Positions 16,886-24,008 of a DNA stretch of 64,000 nucleotides are shown here, piece after piece. Each line of letters opens with the position of its first letter. The first letter of the stretch is position 1. Position numbers and translations under genes: made by a program. Where the stretch lies: assembly GCF_016743775.1 (NCBI RefSeq), contig NZ_JAEQMY010000008.1:96178-160177 (forward strand), written 5' to 3'. A model generated the notes under the pieces. It worked only from the letters and a program-made list of their open reading frames with translations, was not told the origin of the DNA and ran no database searches. Source of the DNA: Microvirga aerilata (GTDB taxonomy: Bacteria > Pseudomonadota > Alphaproteobacteria > Rhizobiales > Beijerinckiaceae).

Positions 16886-18022
16886 ATGAAGAAGGATAAC
16901 AGTCCGGATGCGAAGACCTCGGAGAGGTCCAAGCATTCGCGCCGCCGTTTTCTGCAAGTGGCCGGCCTTGGCGCTGCCGCAACGGTTGCAGCGCCTCAGG
17001 TATCGAGAGCCCAAACGGCGACCTGGAAGTTCCAGTCCACCTGGCCGAACCGGGACATCTTCCACGAGTTCTGCAACGACTTCGCCAAACGCGTGAACGA
17101 CATGTCGGGCGGGCGTCTGAAGATCGACGTGCTTGCCTCCGGCGCAGTGGTGCCCGCCTTCCAGCTGCAGGATGCGGTGCATGCCGGCATCCTCGACGGC
17201 GGCCACGGCGTCGCGGCCTATTGGTACGGCAAGAACAAGGCCTTCGCGCTTTTCGGCACGGGTCCGTCCTTCGGCTGGAACGCCAACTCGTTCCTCGGCT
17301 GGATGAACTACGGCGGAGGCTACGATCTCTACAACGAGCTGCAGCAGCAGATCCTGAAGCTCAACATCGTCGGCTTCCTGTCCGGCCCTATGCCGGCACA
17401 GCCGCTCGGCTGGTTCAAGAGCGAGGTCACGTCGGCGGATGCCTTCAAGGGCCTGAAGTATCGCACCGTCGGGCTTGCGGCGGACCTGAACCGTCAGCTC
17501 GGCGCGGCGGTGACCATCCTGGCGGGCGGCGAGATCGTGCCTGCTCTCGAGCGCGGCGTCATCGACGGCGCGGAGTTCAACAACCCGTCGTCGGACCTCG
17601 TGCTCGGCTTCCCCGACGTGTCGAAGAACCTCATGCTCCAGAGCTACCATCAGTCGGGCGAAACCTTCGAGCTCATCTTCAACAAGGCGAAGTACGATGG
17701 TTTGCCGGCCGAGCTGAAGGCGATCATCAAGTATGCCGCCGAGGCTGAATCGGCCGACATGTCCTGGAAGGCTCTCGATCGCTACTCGAAGGATCTCGAG
17801 GCCATCAAGGGCCGCGGCGTCACCGTGAGGAAGACGCCCGATTCCGTGCTGAAAGCGCAGCTCGACGCCTGGAACAAGGTCATCGAGGAGTTCTCGAAGG
17901 ATCCCTTCTTCAAGAAGGTGATCGACAGCCAGAAGGCCTGGGTTCAGCGCACCTATGCCTACGAGCGCCTCAACGAGCCTTCCCGCGACATGGCCTACGA
18001 CCACTTCTTCAAAACCGCCTGA
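16886..18022 (+). CDS. dctP: TRAP transporter substrate-binding protein DctP
   Basis: Periplasmic receptor of a tripartite ATP-independent transporter. It has 378 residues and a twin-arginine signal (HSRRRFLQVAGLGAAATV) leading to SRAQ and the mature start TWKFQSTWPN. Family landmarks include GGGYDLYNE, GWFKSEVTSADAFKGLKYR, the substrate-anchoring region GGEIVPALERGVIDGAEF, and a helical C-terminus. The GGGxDLYNE and GGExxPALERGxIDxAEF pattern resembles the 2-oxoacid/carboxylate-binding subgroup (TakP-like), so a small organic acid is a reasonable but unproven substrate. A strong SD (AGGGAGG) precedes the ATG. It is separated from dctQ by a hairpin. Confidence 0.92.
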   Translation: MKKDNSPDAKTSERSKHSRRRFLQVAGLGAAATVAAPQVSRAQTATWKFQSTWPNRDIFHEFCNDFAKRVNDMSGGRLKIDVLASGAVVPAFQLQDAVHAGILDGGHGVAAYWYGKNKAFALFGTGPSFGWNANSFLGWMNYGGGYDLYNELQQQILKLNIVGFLSGPMPAQPLGWFKSEVTSADAFKGLKYRTVGLAADLNRQLGAAVTILAGGEIVPALERGVIDGAEFNNPSSDLVLGFPDVSKNLMLQSYHQSGETFELIFNKAKYDGLPAELKAIIKYAAEAESADMSWKALDRYSKDLEAIKGRGVTVRKTPDSVLKAQLDAWNKVIEEFSKDPFFKKVIDSQKAWVQRTYAYERLNEPSRDMAYDHFFKTA

Positions 18023-18068
18023 GGAATGGCGCGCAGGCCCATCTCAACCTGAGAAGCTTCTTCGAACG

Positions 18069-18094
18069 GAGGGCGGCACTCTTGTGCCGCCCTC
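18069..18094 (+). other. Perfect hairpin between dctP and dctQ
   Basis: GAGGGCGGCAC and GTGCCGCCCTC form an 11-bp perfect stem with a TCTT loop and no T-run. Position and form suggest an intra-operon mRNA-stabilising hairpin or weak attenuator. It would keep the binding protein more abundant than the membrane subunits. Confidence 0.55.
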
Positions 18095-18133
18095 ATCCCA
18101 CGTCCCGAGCGCTCCTGCGAAAAGGCATCGTGC

Positions 18134-18718
18134 ATGCGTTTCGTCTATCTCATAGACCGGATCAACACCTTCATCGGCAAGACGGTGAGCTGGGCCATTC
18201 TCGCTCTGACTTTTGCGGTCTGCTACGAGGTGTTTTCACGCTATGTGCTGCGGGCGCCGACCGAATGGGCGTTCGACGCAAGCTACATGCTCTACGGCTT
18301 GCTCTTCATGGTGGCAGGCCCCTATGCGCTGGCCCGCAACAGCCATGTGCGGGGCGACTTTCTCTACCGCACCTGGCGGCCCCGCAGGCAGGCGGGACTG
18401 GATCTTCTTCTCTACTTCCTCTTCTTCTTTCCCGGCATCCTCGCCCTCGTCTATGCGGGCATCCCGTTCTCCCAGATGTCCTATCTGATGAACGAGCATT
18501 CCATGAACTCGCCGAACGGTCCGCCGATCTACCCGTTCAAGGCGCTCATTCCGGCCGTGGGAATCCTGATGGCGATCCAAGGTGTCGCGGAGGTCATCCG
18601 CTGCATCCACTGCCTGCGCACGGGCGAGTGGCCGCAACGGCTTCATGACGTGGAAGAAACCGAAAAGCTCATCCTCGAACAAGCCGAACAACAAGGCCTT
18701 ACGAAAGGGGTTATCTGA
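18134..18718 (+). CDS. dctQ: TRAP transporter small permease DctQ
   Basis: The four-span small membrane subunit that docks with DctM in the inner membrane. The 194 residues have hydrophobic spans near 16-38, 50-66, 89-110 and 135-156. The family-typical segments CYEVFSRYVLRAPTEWAFDAS and ARNSHVRGDFLYRTWRPR are present. The C-terminus is charged and cytoplasmic. Its TGA overlaps the dctM ATG by one base, so the two permeases are translationally coupled. Function follows from context with dctP and dctM. Confidence 0.92.
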   Translation: MRFVYLIDRINTFIGKTVSWAILALTFAVCYEVFSRYVLRAPTEWAFDASYMLYGLLFMVAGPYALARNSHVRGDFLYRTWRPRRQAGLDLLLYFLFFFPGILALVYAGIPFSQMSYLMNEHSMNSPNGPPIYPFKALIPAVGILMAIQGVAEVIRCIHCLRTGEWPQRLHDVEETEKLILEQAEQQGLTKGVI

Positions 18719-20055
18719 TGCTGGCATCATGGGGGTTGGGGAACCCTGAGCTGGGCGTGGTAATGCTCGGCCTGTTCGTCGTGTTCATCATGTTCGGATT
18801 TCCGATCGCCTTCACGCTGATGGCCTTAGGGTTCGGCTTCGGCTACTTCGCCATGGGCGACATCGTGTTCGCGCTCGTCGTGCAGCGCGCCTACTCGGTG
18901 ATGACCAACGACACGCTCGTCGCCATCCCGCTCTTCGTCTTCATGGGCTACATCATCGAGCGGGCGAACATTCTCGACCGGCTGTTCTACTCGATCCAGA
19001 TCGCCATCGGCGGCCTGCCTGGTTCGCTTGCCGTCGCGACGCTCCTGACCTGCGCTCTGTTCGCCACGGCCACGGGCATCGTCGGCGCCGTGGTGACGCT
19101 CATGGGTCTGCTGGCCTTCCCGGCCATGCTGAAGGCCGGATACGACGTGCGCCTCTCGGCGGGCGTGGTCTGCGCCGGCGGCTGCCTGGGCATTCTCATC
19201 CCGCCGAGCGTCATGCTCATCCTCTACGGCGCAACCGCGGGCGTGTCCGTGCCGAAGCTTTATGCCGGCGCCCTCTTCCCGGGGCTGATGCTGGCGGGAC
19301 TTTACATGTCCTACGTCATCATTCGCTGCGCGATCAATCCGAGCTTGGCGCCCAGGCTGCCGGAGGAGGAGCGCAAGGTTCCGGTCTCCAAGATCTTCCT
19401 GTCGCTGGCCACCTCGTTCTTCCCGCTGGCGCTTCTCATCCTTTCCGTGCTCGGCGCGATCTTTTTCGGCATCGCGACGCCCACCGAGGCTGCGGCGGTC
19501 GGTGCGCTCGGCAGCATCCTGCTTGCGCTGGCCTACCGGTCGCTCTCGTTCGGAAAGCTGCGGGAGTCGGTGATCCTCACCGCGCGCACATCGGCCATGG
19601 TGTGCTGGCTGTTCGTGGGCTCCTTCATCTTCTCGTCGATCTTCGCCTTCCTCGGCGGTCACCAGCCGATCGAGAACTTCGTCACTGCCCTCAACCTGTC
19701 GCCGTTCTGGTTCCTGATCCTGACGCAGGTGATCATCTTCGTGCTCGGCTGGCCGTTGGAATGGACCGAGATCGTCGTGATCTTCGTGCCGATCTTCCTG
19801 CCGCTCCTCGACAACTTCGGCATCGATCCGATCTTCTTCGGCATCCTGATCGCGCTCAACATCCAGACGTCGTTCCTGTCGCCGCCGGTGGCCATGGCGC
19901 CCTTCTACCTGAAGGGCATCGCGCCGCCGCATGTGAGCATCAACGACATCTTCGCCGGCGTGATGCCGTTCCTGTTCCTGGTGGTCGTCGCCATGGTCAT
20001 GTTCTACATCTTCCCGGGGATCGGGCTTTGGCTGCCGCGCTATCTCTACGGCTGA
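18718..20055 (+). CDS. dctM: TRAP transporter large permease DctM
   Basis: The large catalytic subunit of the TRAP transporter, coupling substrate import to the sodium gradient. It has 445 residues and about 12 hydrophobic spans. DctM landmarks visible here are FGFPIAFTLMALGFGFGYF, ATATGIVGAVVTLMGLLAFPAMLKAGYD, GGCLGILIPPSVMLILYG, ATPTEAAAVGALG and NIQTSFLSPPVAMAPFYLKG. Start and length are normal for the family. It is the last gene of dctPQM. No terminator with a T-run was seen after it, and the next feature is an EcfG-type promoter 55 bp downstream. Confidence 0.94.
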   Translation: MLASWGLGNPELGVVMLGLFVVFIMFGFPIAFTLMALGFGFGYFAMGDIVFALVVQRAYSVMTNDTLVAIPLFVFMGYIIERANILDRLFYSIQIAIGGLPGSLAVATLLTCALFATATGIVGAVVTLMGLLAFPAMLKAGYDVRLSAGVVCAGGCLGILIPPSVMLILYGATAGVSVPKLYAGALFPGLMLAGLYMSYVIIRCAINPSLAPRLPEEERKVPVSKIFLSLATSFFPLALLILSVLGAIFFGIATPTEAAAVGALGSILLALAYRSLSFGKLRESVILTARTSAMVCWLFVGSFIFSSIFAFLGGHQPIENFVTALNLSPFWFLILTQVIIFVLGWPLEWTEIVVIFVPIFLPLLDNFGIDPIFFGILIALNIQTSFLSPPVAMAPFYLKGIAPPHVSINDIFAGVMPFLFLVVVAMVMFYIFPGIGLWLPRYLYG

Positions 20056-20110
20056 GATTGAAGCGCGAAGCCCGGCCATAAGCTGCGCCGTCGAGATGCG
20101 GCCCGGCGCC

Positions 20111-20135
20111 GGAACCGCACCCTGTCCTTCACGTT
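20111..20135 (+). promoter_or_regulatory. EcfG-type general stress promoter, first copy
   Basis: GGAAC (20111-20115), a 16-bp spacer, CGTT (20132-20135): an exact match to the sigma-EcfG consensus. It lies 32 bp before the ATG of the first Cys/His-knuckle gene. The -10 region extends into CACGTTGGCC, a string shared with the second promoter at 20704. Confidence 0.78.
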
Positions 20136-20167
20136 GGCCTCCTGTTCACGCCGAACAGGAGGCTGCC

Positions 20168-20332
20168 ATGAAATGCCAGTTCTGCCACCAGGATGTCGAC
20201 AATCCTTGCCATAACGCCGAGGAGATGCAGCAGCGGGCCGCAAGCCATGTGGATCGCTGCGAGCATGCGCTCAAGGATCATCAGGGCGTGAGAGCCGGCG
20301 CGCACCGCAGCGACATTCAGAGCGGCGGATGA
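20168..20332 (+). CDS. Cys/His-knuckle small protein, copy 1 (54 aa)
   Basis: A 54-residue protein with a strong SD (AGGAGG, 5 nt before ATG). Cys3-x2-Cys6, Cys14-His15 and His27-x3-Cys31 give a C-x2-C...H-x3-C pattern that could bind one zinc. The core reads MKCQFCHQDVDNPCH then EEMQQRAASHVDRCE, and it ends in SDIQSGG. A paralogue with identical spacing of all six Cys/His residues lies 435 bp downstream. I do not recognise the family. With a stress-type promoter directly upstream, it is probably a general-stress protein (nucleic-acid, partner or metal binding: inference). It is the first gene of a three-gene micro-operon. Confidence 0.75.
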   Translation: MKCQFCHQDVDNPCHNAEEMQQRAASHVDRCEHALKDHQGVRAGAHRSDIQSGG

Positions 20333-20336
20333 TCCC

Positions 20337-20537
20337 ATGGCCGGCAAAGGCGACGAGCGCCCCGAAGGCTTGGCCGAGCAGAGCCTGAACACCAGCATCG
20401 TGCATCCGGCTGAGGGCAACGCGGTTCACCGCAACCCTTCGTCCGGCGACAGGACCCTGACCGGAAACGATCAGCGCAAAGGTCTTGAACGAACCGAACC
20501 CGCCGATCCGCAATCGGACGACGGCACCAAACCATAG
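20337..20537 (+). CDS. Small hydrophilic hypothetical protein (66 aa)
   Basis: Starts 4 nt after the upstream stop, which suggests translational coupling; its own SD is weak. The 66 residues are polar and probably disordered (MAGKGDERPEGLAEQSLNTS at the N-terminus, EPADPQSDDGTKP at the end), with no Cys, signal peptide or TM span. No function is recognised. Its position between the Cys/His-knuckle gene and the basic mini-protein, before a strong terminator, suggests it belongs to the same stress-type transcript. Confidence 0.5.
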   Translation: MAGKGDERPEGLAEQSLNTSIVHPAEGNAVHRNPSSGDRTLTGNDQRKGLERTEPADPQSDDGTKP

Positions 20538-20547
20538 GAGTGTGGCG

Positions 20548-20649
20548 ATGGCCCGCAAAGCCCGCATGAGACCGTCTTGGAAGAAAGCCAACCGTCGCAA
20601 GCAGAAGGCCTCAGGGTCTCGCAAGGAGCGCGTGACGCAGCGCAGCTGA
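20548..20649 (+). CDS. Very small basic protein (33 aa)
   Basis: A 33-codon ORF with a good SD (AGGAG, 7 nt before ATG). The product contains 14 Arg/Lys among 33 residues (MARKARMRPSWKKANRRKQK at its start) and no acidic residue except one Glu. Such composition suggests nucleic-acid or ribosome binding, but this is inference from charge alone. It is the last gene before a textbook terminator whose stem starts 20 nt after the stop, which supports it as a real transcript end. Confidence 0.6.
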   Translation: MARKARMRPSWKKANRRKQKASGSRKERVTQRS

Positions 20650-20668
20650 GCCTGCAAACCCCTCGCCG

Positions 20669-20700
20669 ACGGCCCGCATTCGCGGGCCGTTTTGCTTTTG
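20669..20700 (+). terminator. Intrinsic terminator of the first micro-operon
   Basis: A perfect 9-bp stem ACGGCCCGC/GCGGGCCGT with an ATTC loop is followed by TTTTGCTTTT. It closes the three-gene unit just before the second EcfG-type promoter. Confidence 0.88.
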
Positions 20701-20703
20701 CAC

Positions 20704-20729
20704 GGAACTTGAGATTTTGCATCCACGTT
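20704..20729 (+). promoter_or_regulatory. EcfG-type general stress promoter, second copy
   Basis: GGAAC (20704-20708), a 17-bp spacer, CGTT (20726-20729): an exact sigma-EcfG consensus with the alternative allowed spacing. It begins immediately after the terminator of the preceding unit and lies 37 bp before the ATG of the second knuckle gene. Confidence 0.78.
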
Positions 20730-20766
20730 GGCCCTGCAGACGAAACCCGAACCGGAGACCAATCTG

Positions 20767-20946
20767 ATGATCTGCGCATTCTGCCAACAGGACGTGACCG
20801 AGCCCTGCCATTCCATCCAGGAAATGCAGCAGCGGGCAGAGACCCACATCGATCGCTGCGAGGATGCTTTCGAAAGGCAGGGCGGCGGAAACCGCCCGCA
20901 GCGTGCGCCCTCGACCGACATTCAAAGCGGCGGTCGCAAGAACTAG
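20767..20946 (+). CDS. Cys/His-knuckle small protein, copy 2 (59 aa)
   Basis: Paralogue of the 54-residue protein at 20168. It keeps Cys3-x2-Cys6, Cys14-His15, His27 and Cys31, the shared EMQQRA...H.DRCE core, and the TDIQSGG tail with a short basic extension. ATG 20767 aligns exactly with the start of copy 1. GGAG lies 9 nt upstream. Conservation of all six potential ligands after duplication, with divergence elsewhere, argues for selection on a metal-binding knuckle. It is monocistronic behind its own EcfG-type promoter and followed by a strong hairpin. Confidence 0.75.
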   Translation: MICAFCQQDVTEPCHSIQEMQQRAETHIDRCEDAFERQGGGNRPQRAPSTDIQSGGRKN

Positions 20947-21041
20947 GCTCGAGCGGAGCCCGATGCTCCCTCCGACCGAGGCCTGCCGCAACGGCCGGCG
21001 CAGGGCCTCGTGAGCAACCAGACCACCTGACCTCAACGGCA

Positions 21042-21064
21042 AAGAGCGGGCAAGGCCCGCTCTT
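21042..21064 (+). terminator. Hairpin after the second knuckle gene
   Basis: A perfect 10-bp stem AAGAGCGGGC/GCCCGCTCTT with an AAG loop lies about 95 nt after the stop. It lacks a long T-run, so termination strength is uncertain. Confidence 0.6.
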
Positions 21065-21265
21065 CATGCATGCAAACAAGGCTGCGATTTCACGCGAAGC
21101 AAAACAACGTGCAAGCAACGTCAAGTCAATAGACGGTATAGTTATAACGTTTAAAAGGAGAATACCTTCAAATAGCGATTGTGCTTCGGCGCACATCGGT
21201 CATTCTGCGACCGGCTAAAACAAAACCGTAAAGCCAACCGCGAATGCATTCTGGAGGACCTTTTC

Positions 21266-21676
21266 ATGACAGCATCTTCACTGAGTTTCCGACTTGCTGT
21301 TCTATTCGTCATCGCCGGAATGGCGATGGGGATCGGCATGGCCGCATCCCAGAACCACGCCATCATGCCGGCCCACGCGCACCTGAACCTGCTCGGCTGG
21401 GTGTCGCTGTTCCTTTTCGGCATCTACTACGAGCGCCGCCCGAGCCTCGATCAGAGCAGGCTCGCGGTCGCCCAGGTGGTTCTGTGGTCCGTTGGAACCG
21501 TGGTTCTGACGATCGCCGTTGCGGCCATTCATCTGGGCTACACGGCAGCCGATCCGATCGCGGCGCTGTCATCGTTTGTCATTCTGGCCGCCATGCTGAT
21601 GTTCGCATATTTCGTCTTCCGCCCGGCCCGCTACATCGCTCCGGCTCCGGCCGTTCACATGACGCCGGCCGAGTAA
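21266..21676 (+). CDS. Small four-span membrane protein with a His-rich HAHLNLLGW motif
   Basis: A 136-residue inner-membrane protein with hydrophobic spans near 8-28, 38-56, 68-92 and 96-116. The ATG at 21266 is supported by GGAGG 8 nt upstream. The motif NHAIMPAHAHLNLLGWVSLFLFGIYY places three His at the start of span 2. This resembles small proteins sometimes annotated as cytochrome-c-oxidase-like, because heme-copper subunit I has a comparable His motif. Heme or metal binding is plausible but unproven. The upstream 200 bp is AT-richer and may hold its promoter. Confidence 0.65.
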   Translation: MTASSLSFRLAVLFVIAGMAMGIGMAASQNHAIMPAHAHLNLLGWVSLFLFGIYYERRPSLDQSRLAVAQVVLWSVGTVVLTIAVAAIHLGYTAADPIAALSSFVILAAMLMFAYFVFRPARYIAPAPAVHMTPAE

Positions 21677-21970
21677 ACAGCATGCTTCGGGACGCCATCG
21701 GCCGTCCCGAAGCGCATCGTCTGGGCATCAAAGCGCAGAACAGCCTCCAGATGAAGGCAGGAGCGCATCAACAAACAGCAGGCTCATCGGCAGATTTCCT
21801 TCACAGCCCTGGAAAATAGTCTTCTTCTCCGACGATCTTTTCGCCGAAACTCAAAGGCGATTTCTTAACTCAGCTGCGGCAAGATCTTTGCTTGTGGAGA
21901 CAACAGGCAAACCGCAAGCACACGCCAAAGGCTTGCTTCACCTTCTGTGGTCTCGGCTGGGGAATTGATC

Positions 21971-22534
21971 ATGAAGGCAAGTCAAACGGAGGTTGTTCGC
22001 AGCCTCTCAATCGTCGGCCATGACGATAACGGTCCTGCCAGGACCGGAGAGCGGTGGGTGCCCTCGCCAAAGGCACGGCGACCGGCTGCGCCGTCGAAAG
22101 CCGCAAGCCTGAAAGCCGACGGCTTCGGGTTGAAGGCCGCGTGCGGCCTTGGGGATCCGGGAGGCCAGGTCATCCCCTTGGGCAAGCCGGCGATGCTGCA
22201 GAATGGCCCGCAGGCTGTTCCGTGCTCCTTCGATGACGTTCGTCTCGGCTTTGCGGCTCCCGACGATCGGCTGACCTCGCTGAACATTCCGGCGGAGGCG
22301 GCGTTCGGGCAAAAGGACCTCTCCCTGTCCTTCGACATCGAGTTCGACCCCGAGCAGCCCGACAGAATGACCATCAGCCTCCTGGAAGCCGACGAGGACC
22401 GCTTCATTCACACCGTCCGGCAATCCATTCCCTTTCCCGCAAGGCTCCTTGCCGAGCTCCTCGGCAGGCGCACGGCGACGGCCGAGGAAGCAAGCGCATG
22501 GCGGGCCCTGGACGGCGAGGAACAGGATCGCTGA
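21971..22534 (+). CDS. Hypothetical protein (187 aa)
   Basis: I do not recognise this protein. From ATG 21971 it has 187 residues. The basic, Ala/Pro-rich N-terminal third looks unstructured. The C-terminal half looks folded (LSLSFDIEFDPEQPDRMTIS, then FPARLLAELLGRRTATAEEAS). There is no signal peptide, TM span or Cys cluster. It converges with the small minus-strand gene at 22577, and the 42-nt gap is short enough for a shared termination region. The 294 bp upstream contain nothing I recognise. Confidence 0.6.
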   Translation: MKASQTEVVRSLSIVGHDDNGPARTGERWVPSPKARRPAAPSKAASLKADGFGLKAACGLGDPGGQVIPLGKPAMLQNGPQAVPCSFDDVRLGFAAPDDRLTSLNIPAEAAFGQKDLSLSFDIEFDPEQPDRMTISLLEADEDRFIHTVRQSIPFPARLLAELLGRRTATAEEASAWRALDGEEQDR

Positions 22535-22576
22535 ACCGGCAGCCGACGCGGCGCTTCTCCACCGGCGATCCCTTGC

Positions 22577-22960
22577 TCAGCTCGGCTTGTCGGGCTGGTC
22601 CGTGGGAAGGGCCAGGTGTTCGCTCAAGATGCGGACGATCTTCGCCACGTCGCTTCGCGGAAGCGCAAAGGCCGTCGGCCCGAAAGCCGGATGATCGAAC
22701 GCAAGGGTCGATCCGTCGATATGCGCAACCTGGATGTGCCACATCGGGTCGACGATGGTCTCGACGCTCTTCCCTTCGAGCGGTTCGGCCGGCGTGCCTG
22801 CGATCATGCGGCGCCGTGCCTGTCCGAGCAGAGCGATGACCTTGGTGAGCTGATCAAGGTTCAAGGCCACGGGAGACGATGGCTCTCCCACGGGGCCGAT
22901 CTCGACGGTCACGCTCTTCCGGTCATCGGCAACCCGAACGCCGACACGTGCTTCAGCCAT
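22577..22960 (-). CDS. Hypothetical protein (127 aa)
   Basis: Start at ATG 22960 is set by AAGGAGG 8 nt upstream; the longer open frame lacks a ribosome-binding site. The product is a soluble 127-residue protein (VGVRVADDRKSVTVEIGPVG, then VALNLDQLTKVIALLGQARRRM, and IVDPMWHIQVAHIDGSTLAF). The pattern suggests a small alpha/beta fold. No catalytic motif or family is recognised. It converges with the 187-residue hypothetical gene. Confidence 0.62.
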   Translation of the reverse strand: MAEARVGVRVADDRKSVTVEIGPVGEPSSPVALNLDQLTKVIALLGQARRRMIAGTPAEPLEGKSVETIVDPMWHIQVAHIDGSTLAFDHPAFGPTAFALPRSDVAKIVRILSEHLALPTDQPDKPS

Positions 22961-23294
22961 GGCATACGCCTCCTTGTTCGCGGCTCTTGCGGCCCAACGG
23001 CTTTGGCTCAACGTACCAACGTCCGGACCCCCCTGCCCGTGCTAAAAAGGGGCACTTGAACCCTCACGATTGGACCCCAGCGCCCGAAGCCGCCACGATC
23101 CTTCGCGGTGATGCGCCAGTGCCGGGCATGACGATGCAGCCCGCCATGAACAACGCGCATCGTTGATGCCTCTTTGGGATTACTGACGAATGGCATCGCC
23201 CCCGGCCCGCTTCGACGGGGGGATCTTGTTGCTCACCGGCAGGGCGAAGAGATATATTTTCCCTTCATAGACGTCACCATGATCCGGGGGGACC

Positions 23295-23561
23295 ATGCCG
23301 ATCAGCAAAGCAATGTCCGACGAGGATCGCAAAAGCCGCCCGCGTCGCGAGGGGATGATCAGCGAGGACGATCTGAAGATCCTGTGGGTCGCGCGCACGC
23401 TCACCAACATCGAGTTTCGATACTGCGAGGATATGCTCGAACTGGAGCGCAGCCCCATCGAGATCGAGCAGAAGAATTACATAAAAGGGCAGATGCAGTC
23501 CAAATATCGCGAACGGCGCCAGCCCTATCTGGAGCTTCTGAAAAAGCTCAAGCACCAATAG
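23295..23561 (+). CDS. Small hypothetical helical protein (88 aa)
   Basis: An 88-residue charged, mostly helical protein (MISEDDLKILWVARTLTNIE, then ELERSPIEIEQKNYIKGQM, ending in the basic LELLKKLKHQ). G-rich DNA lies just before the ATG at 23295; a second in-frame ATG at 23313 is possible. There is no signal peptide or TM span. No function is assigned. Confidence 0.55.
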   Translation: MPISKAMSDEDRKSRPRREGMISEDDLKILWVARTLTNIEFRYCEDMLELERSPIEIEQKNYIKGQMQSKYRERRQPYLELLKKLKHQ

Positions 23562-23634
23562 CCCTGCGGGCGTGCCAACCCTTGAAAGTCACGCGGCCCT
23601 TTTTTGGCGAGGCGCGCATCGGGGCCGCTGCATT

Positions 23635-23751
23635 TTAATGGAAAGTTAGGACGGAGACCAGAATACTGGCTCCATAGGCCAGGAACAGAAGCATCGGCAC
23701 CAACATCGCGGCCGAAGCGAGCAGGAATGCCGACAGGCTGAGGCTTCGCAT
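23635..23751 (-). CDS. Single-span mini membrane protein (38 aa)
   Basis: A 38-codon ORF with a strong SD (AAGGAG, 6 nt before ATG 23751). The product is almost entirely hydrophobic (MRSLSLSAFLLASAAMLVPM, then a continuing hydrophobic tail to VLTFH), consistent with one or two membrane spans or an uncleaved signal. It is not overlapped by any other credible gene. Function is unknown; small membrane proteins of this size often modulate transporters or kinases, which is not evidence here. Confidence 0.5.
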   Translation of the reverse strand: MRSLSLSAFLLASAAMLVPMLLFLAYGASILVSVLTFH

Positions 23752-24008
23752 GCTGGGCTCCTTTTCGTGTGGAGCCTGAGCCTACTTGCAACCTGGGCCG
23801 TAAAGTGGCGCAACCTGGGCAAACAAAAGAGGCCCCGTAAAAGGGACCTCAGTTTCTCGGAGGGAGCAACCAACGCTGTCAGCCACGCATCAGTCTCCAT
23901 CTCCCGATGCGGAAGGTCAATTCACGTATCCTTACCGATCGTGACGGGCTTGAGCGGCGCCGAAGGATGATCCGGTCGCACCTCCGGCAGCGCTCTGCGC
24001 CCCCCGTG

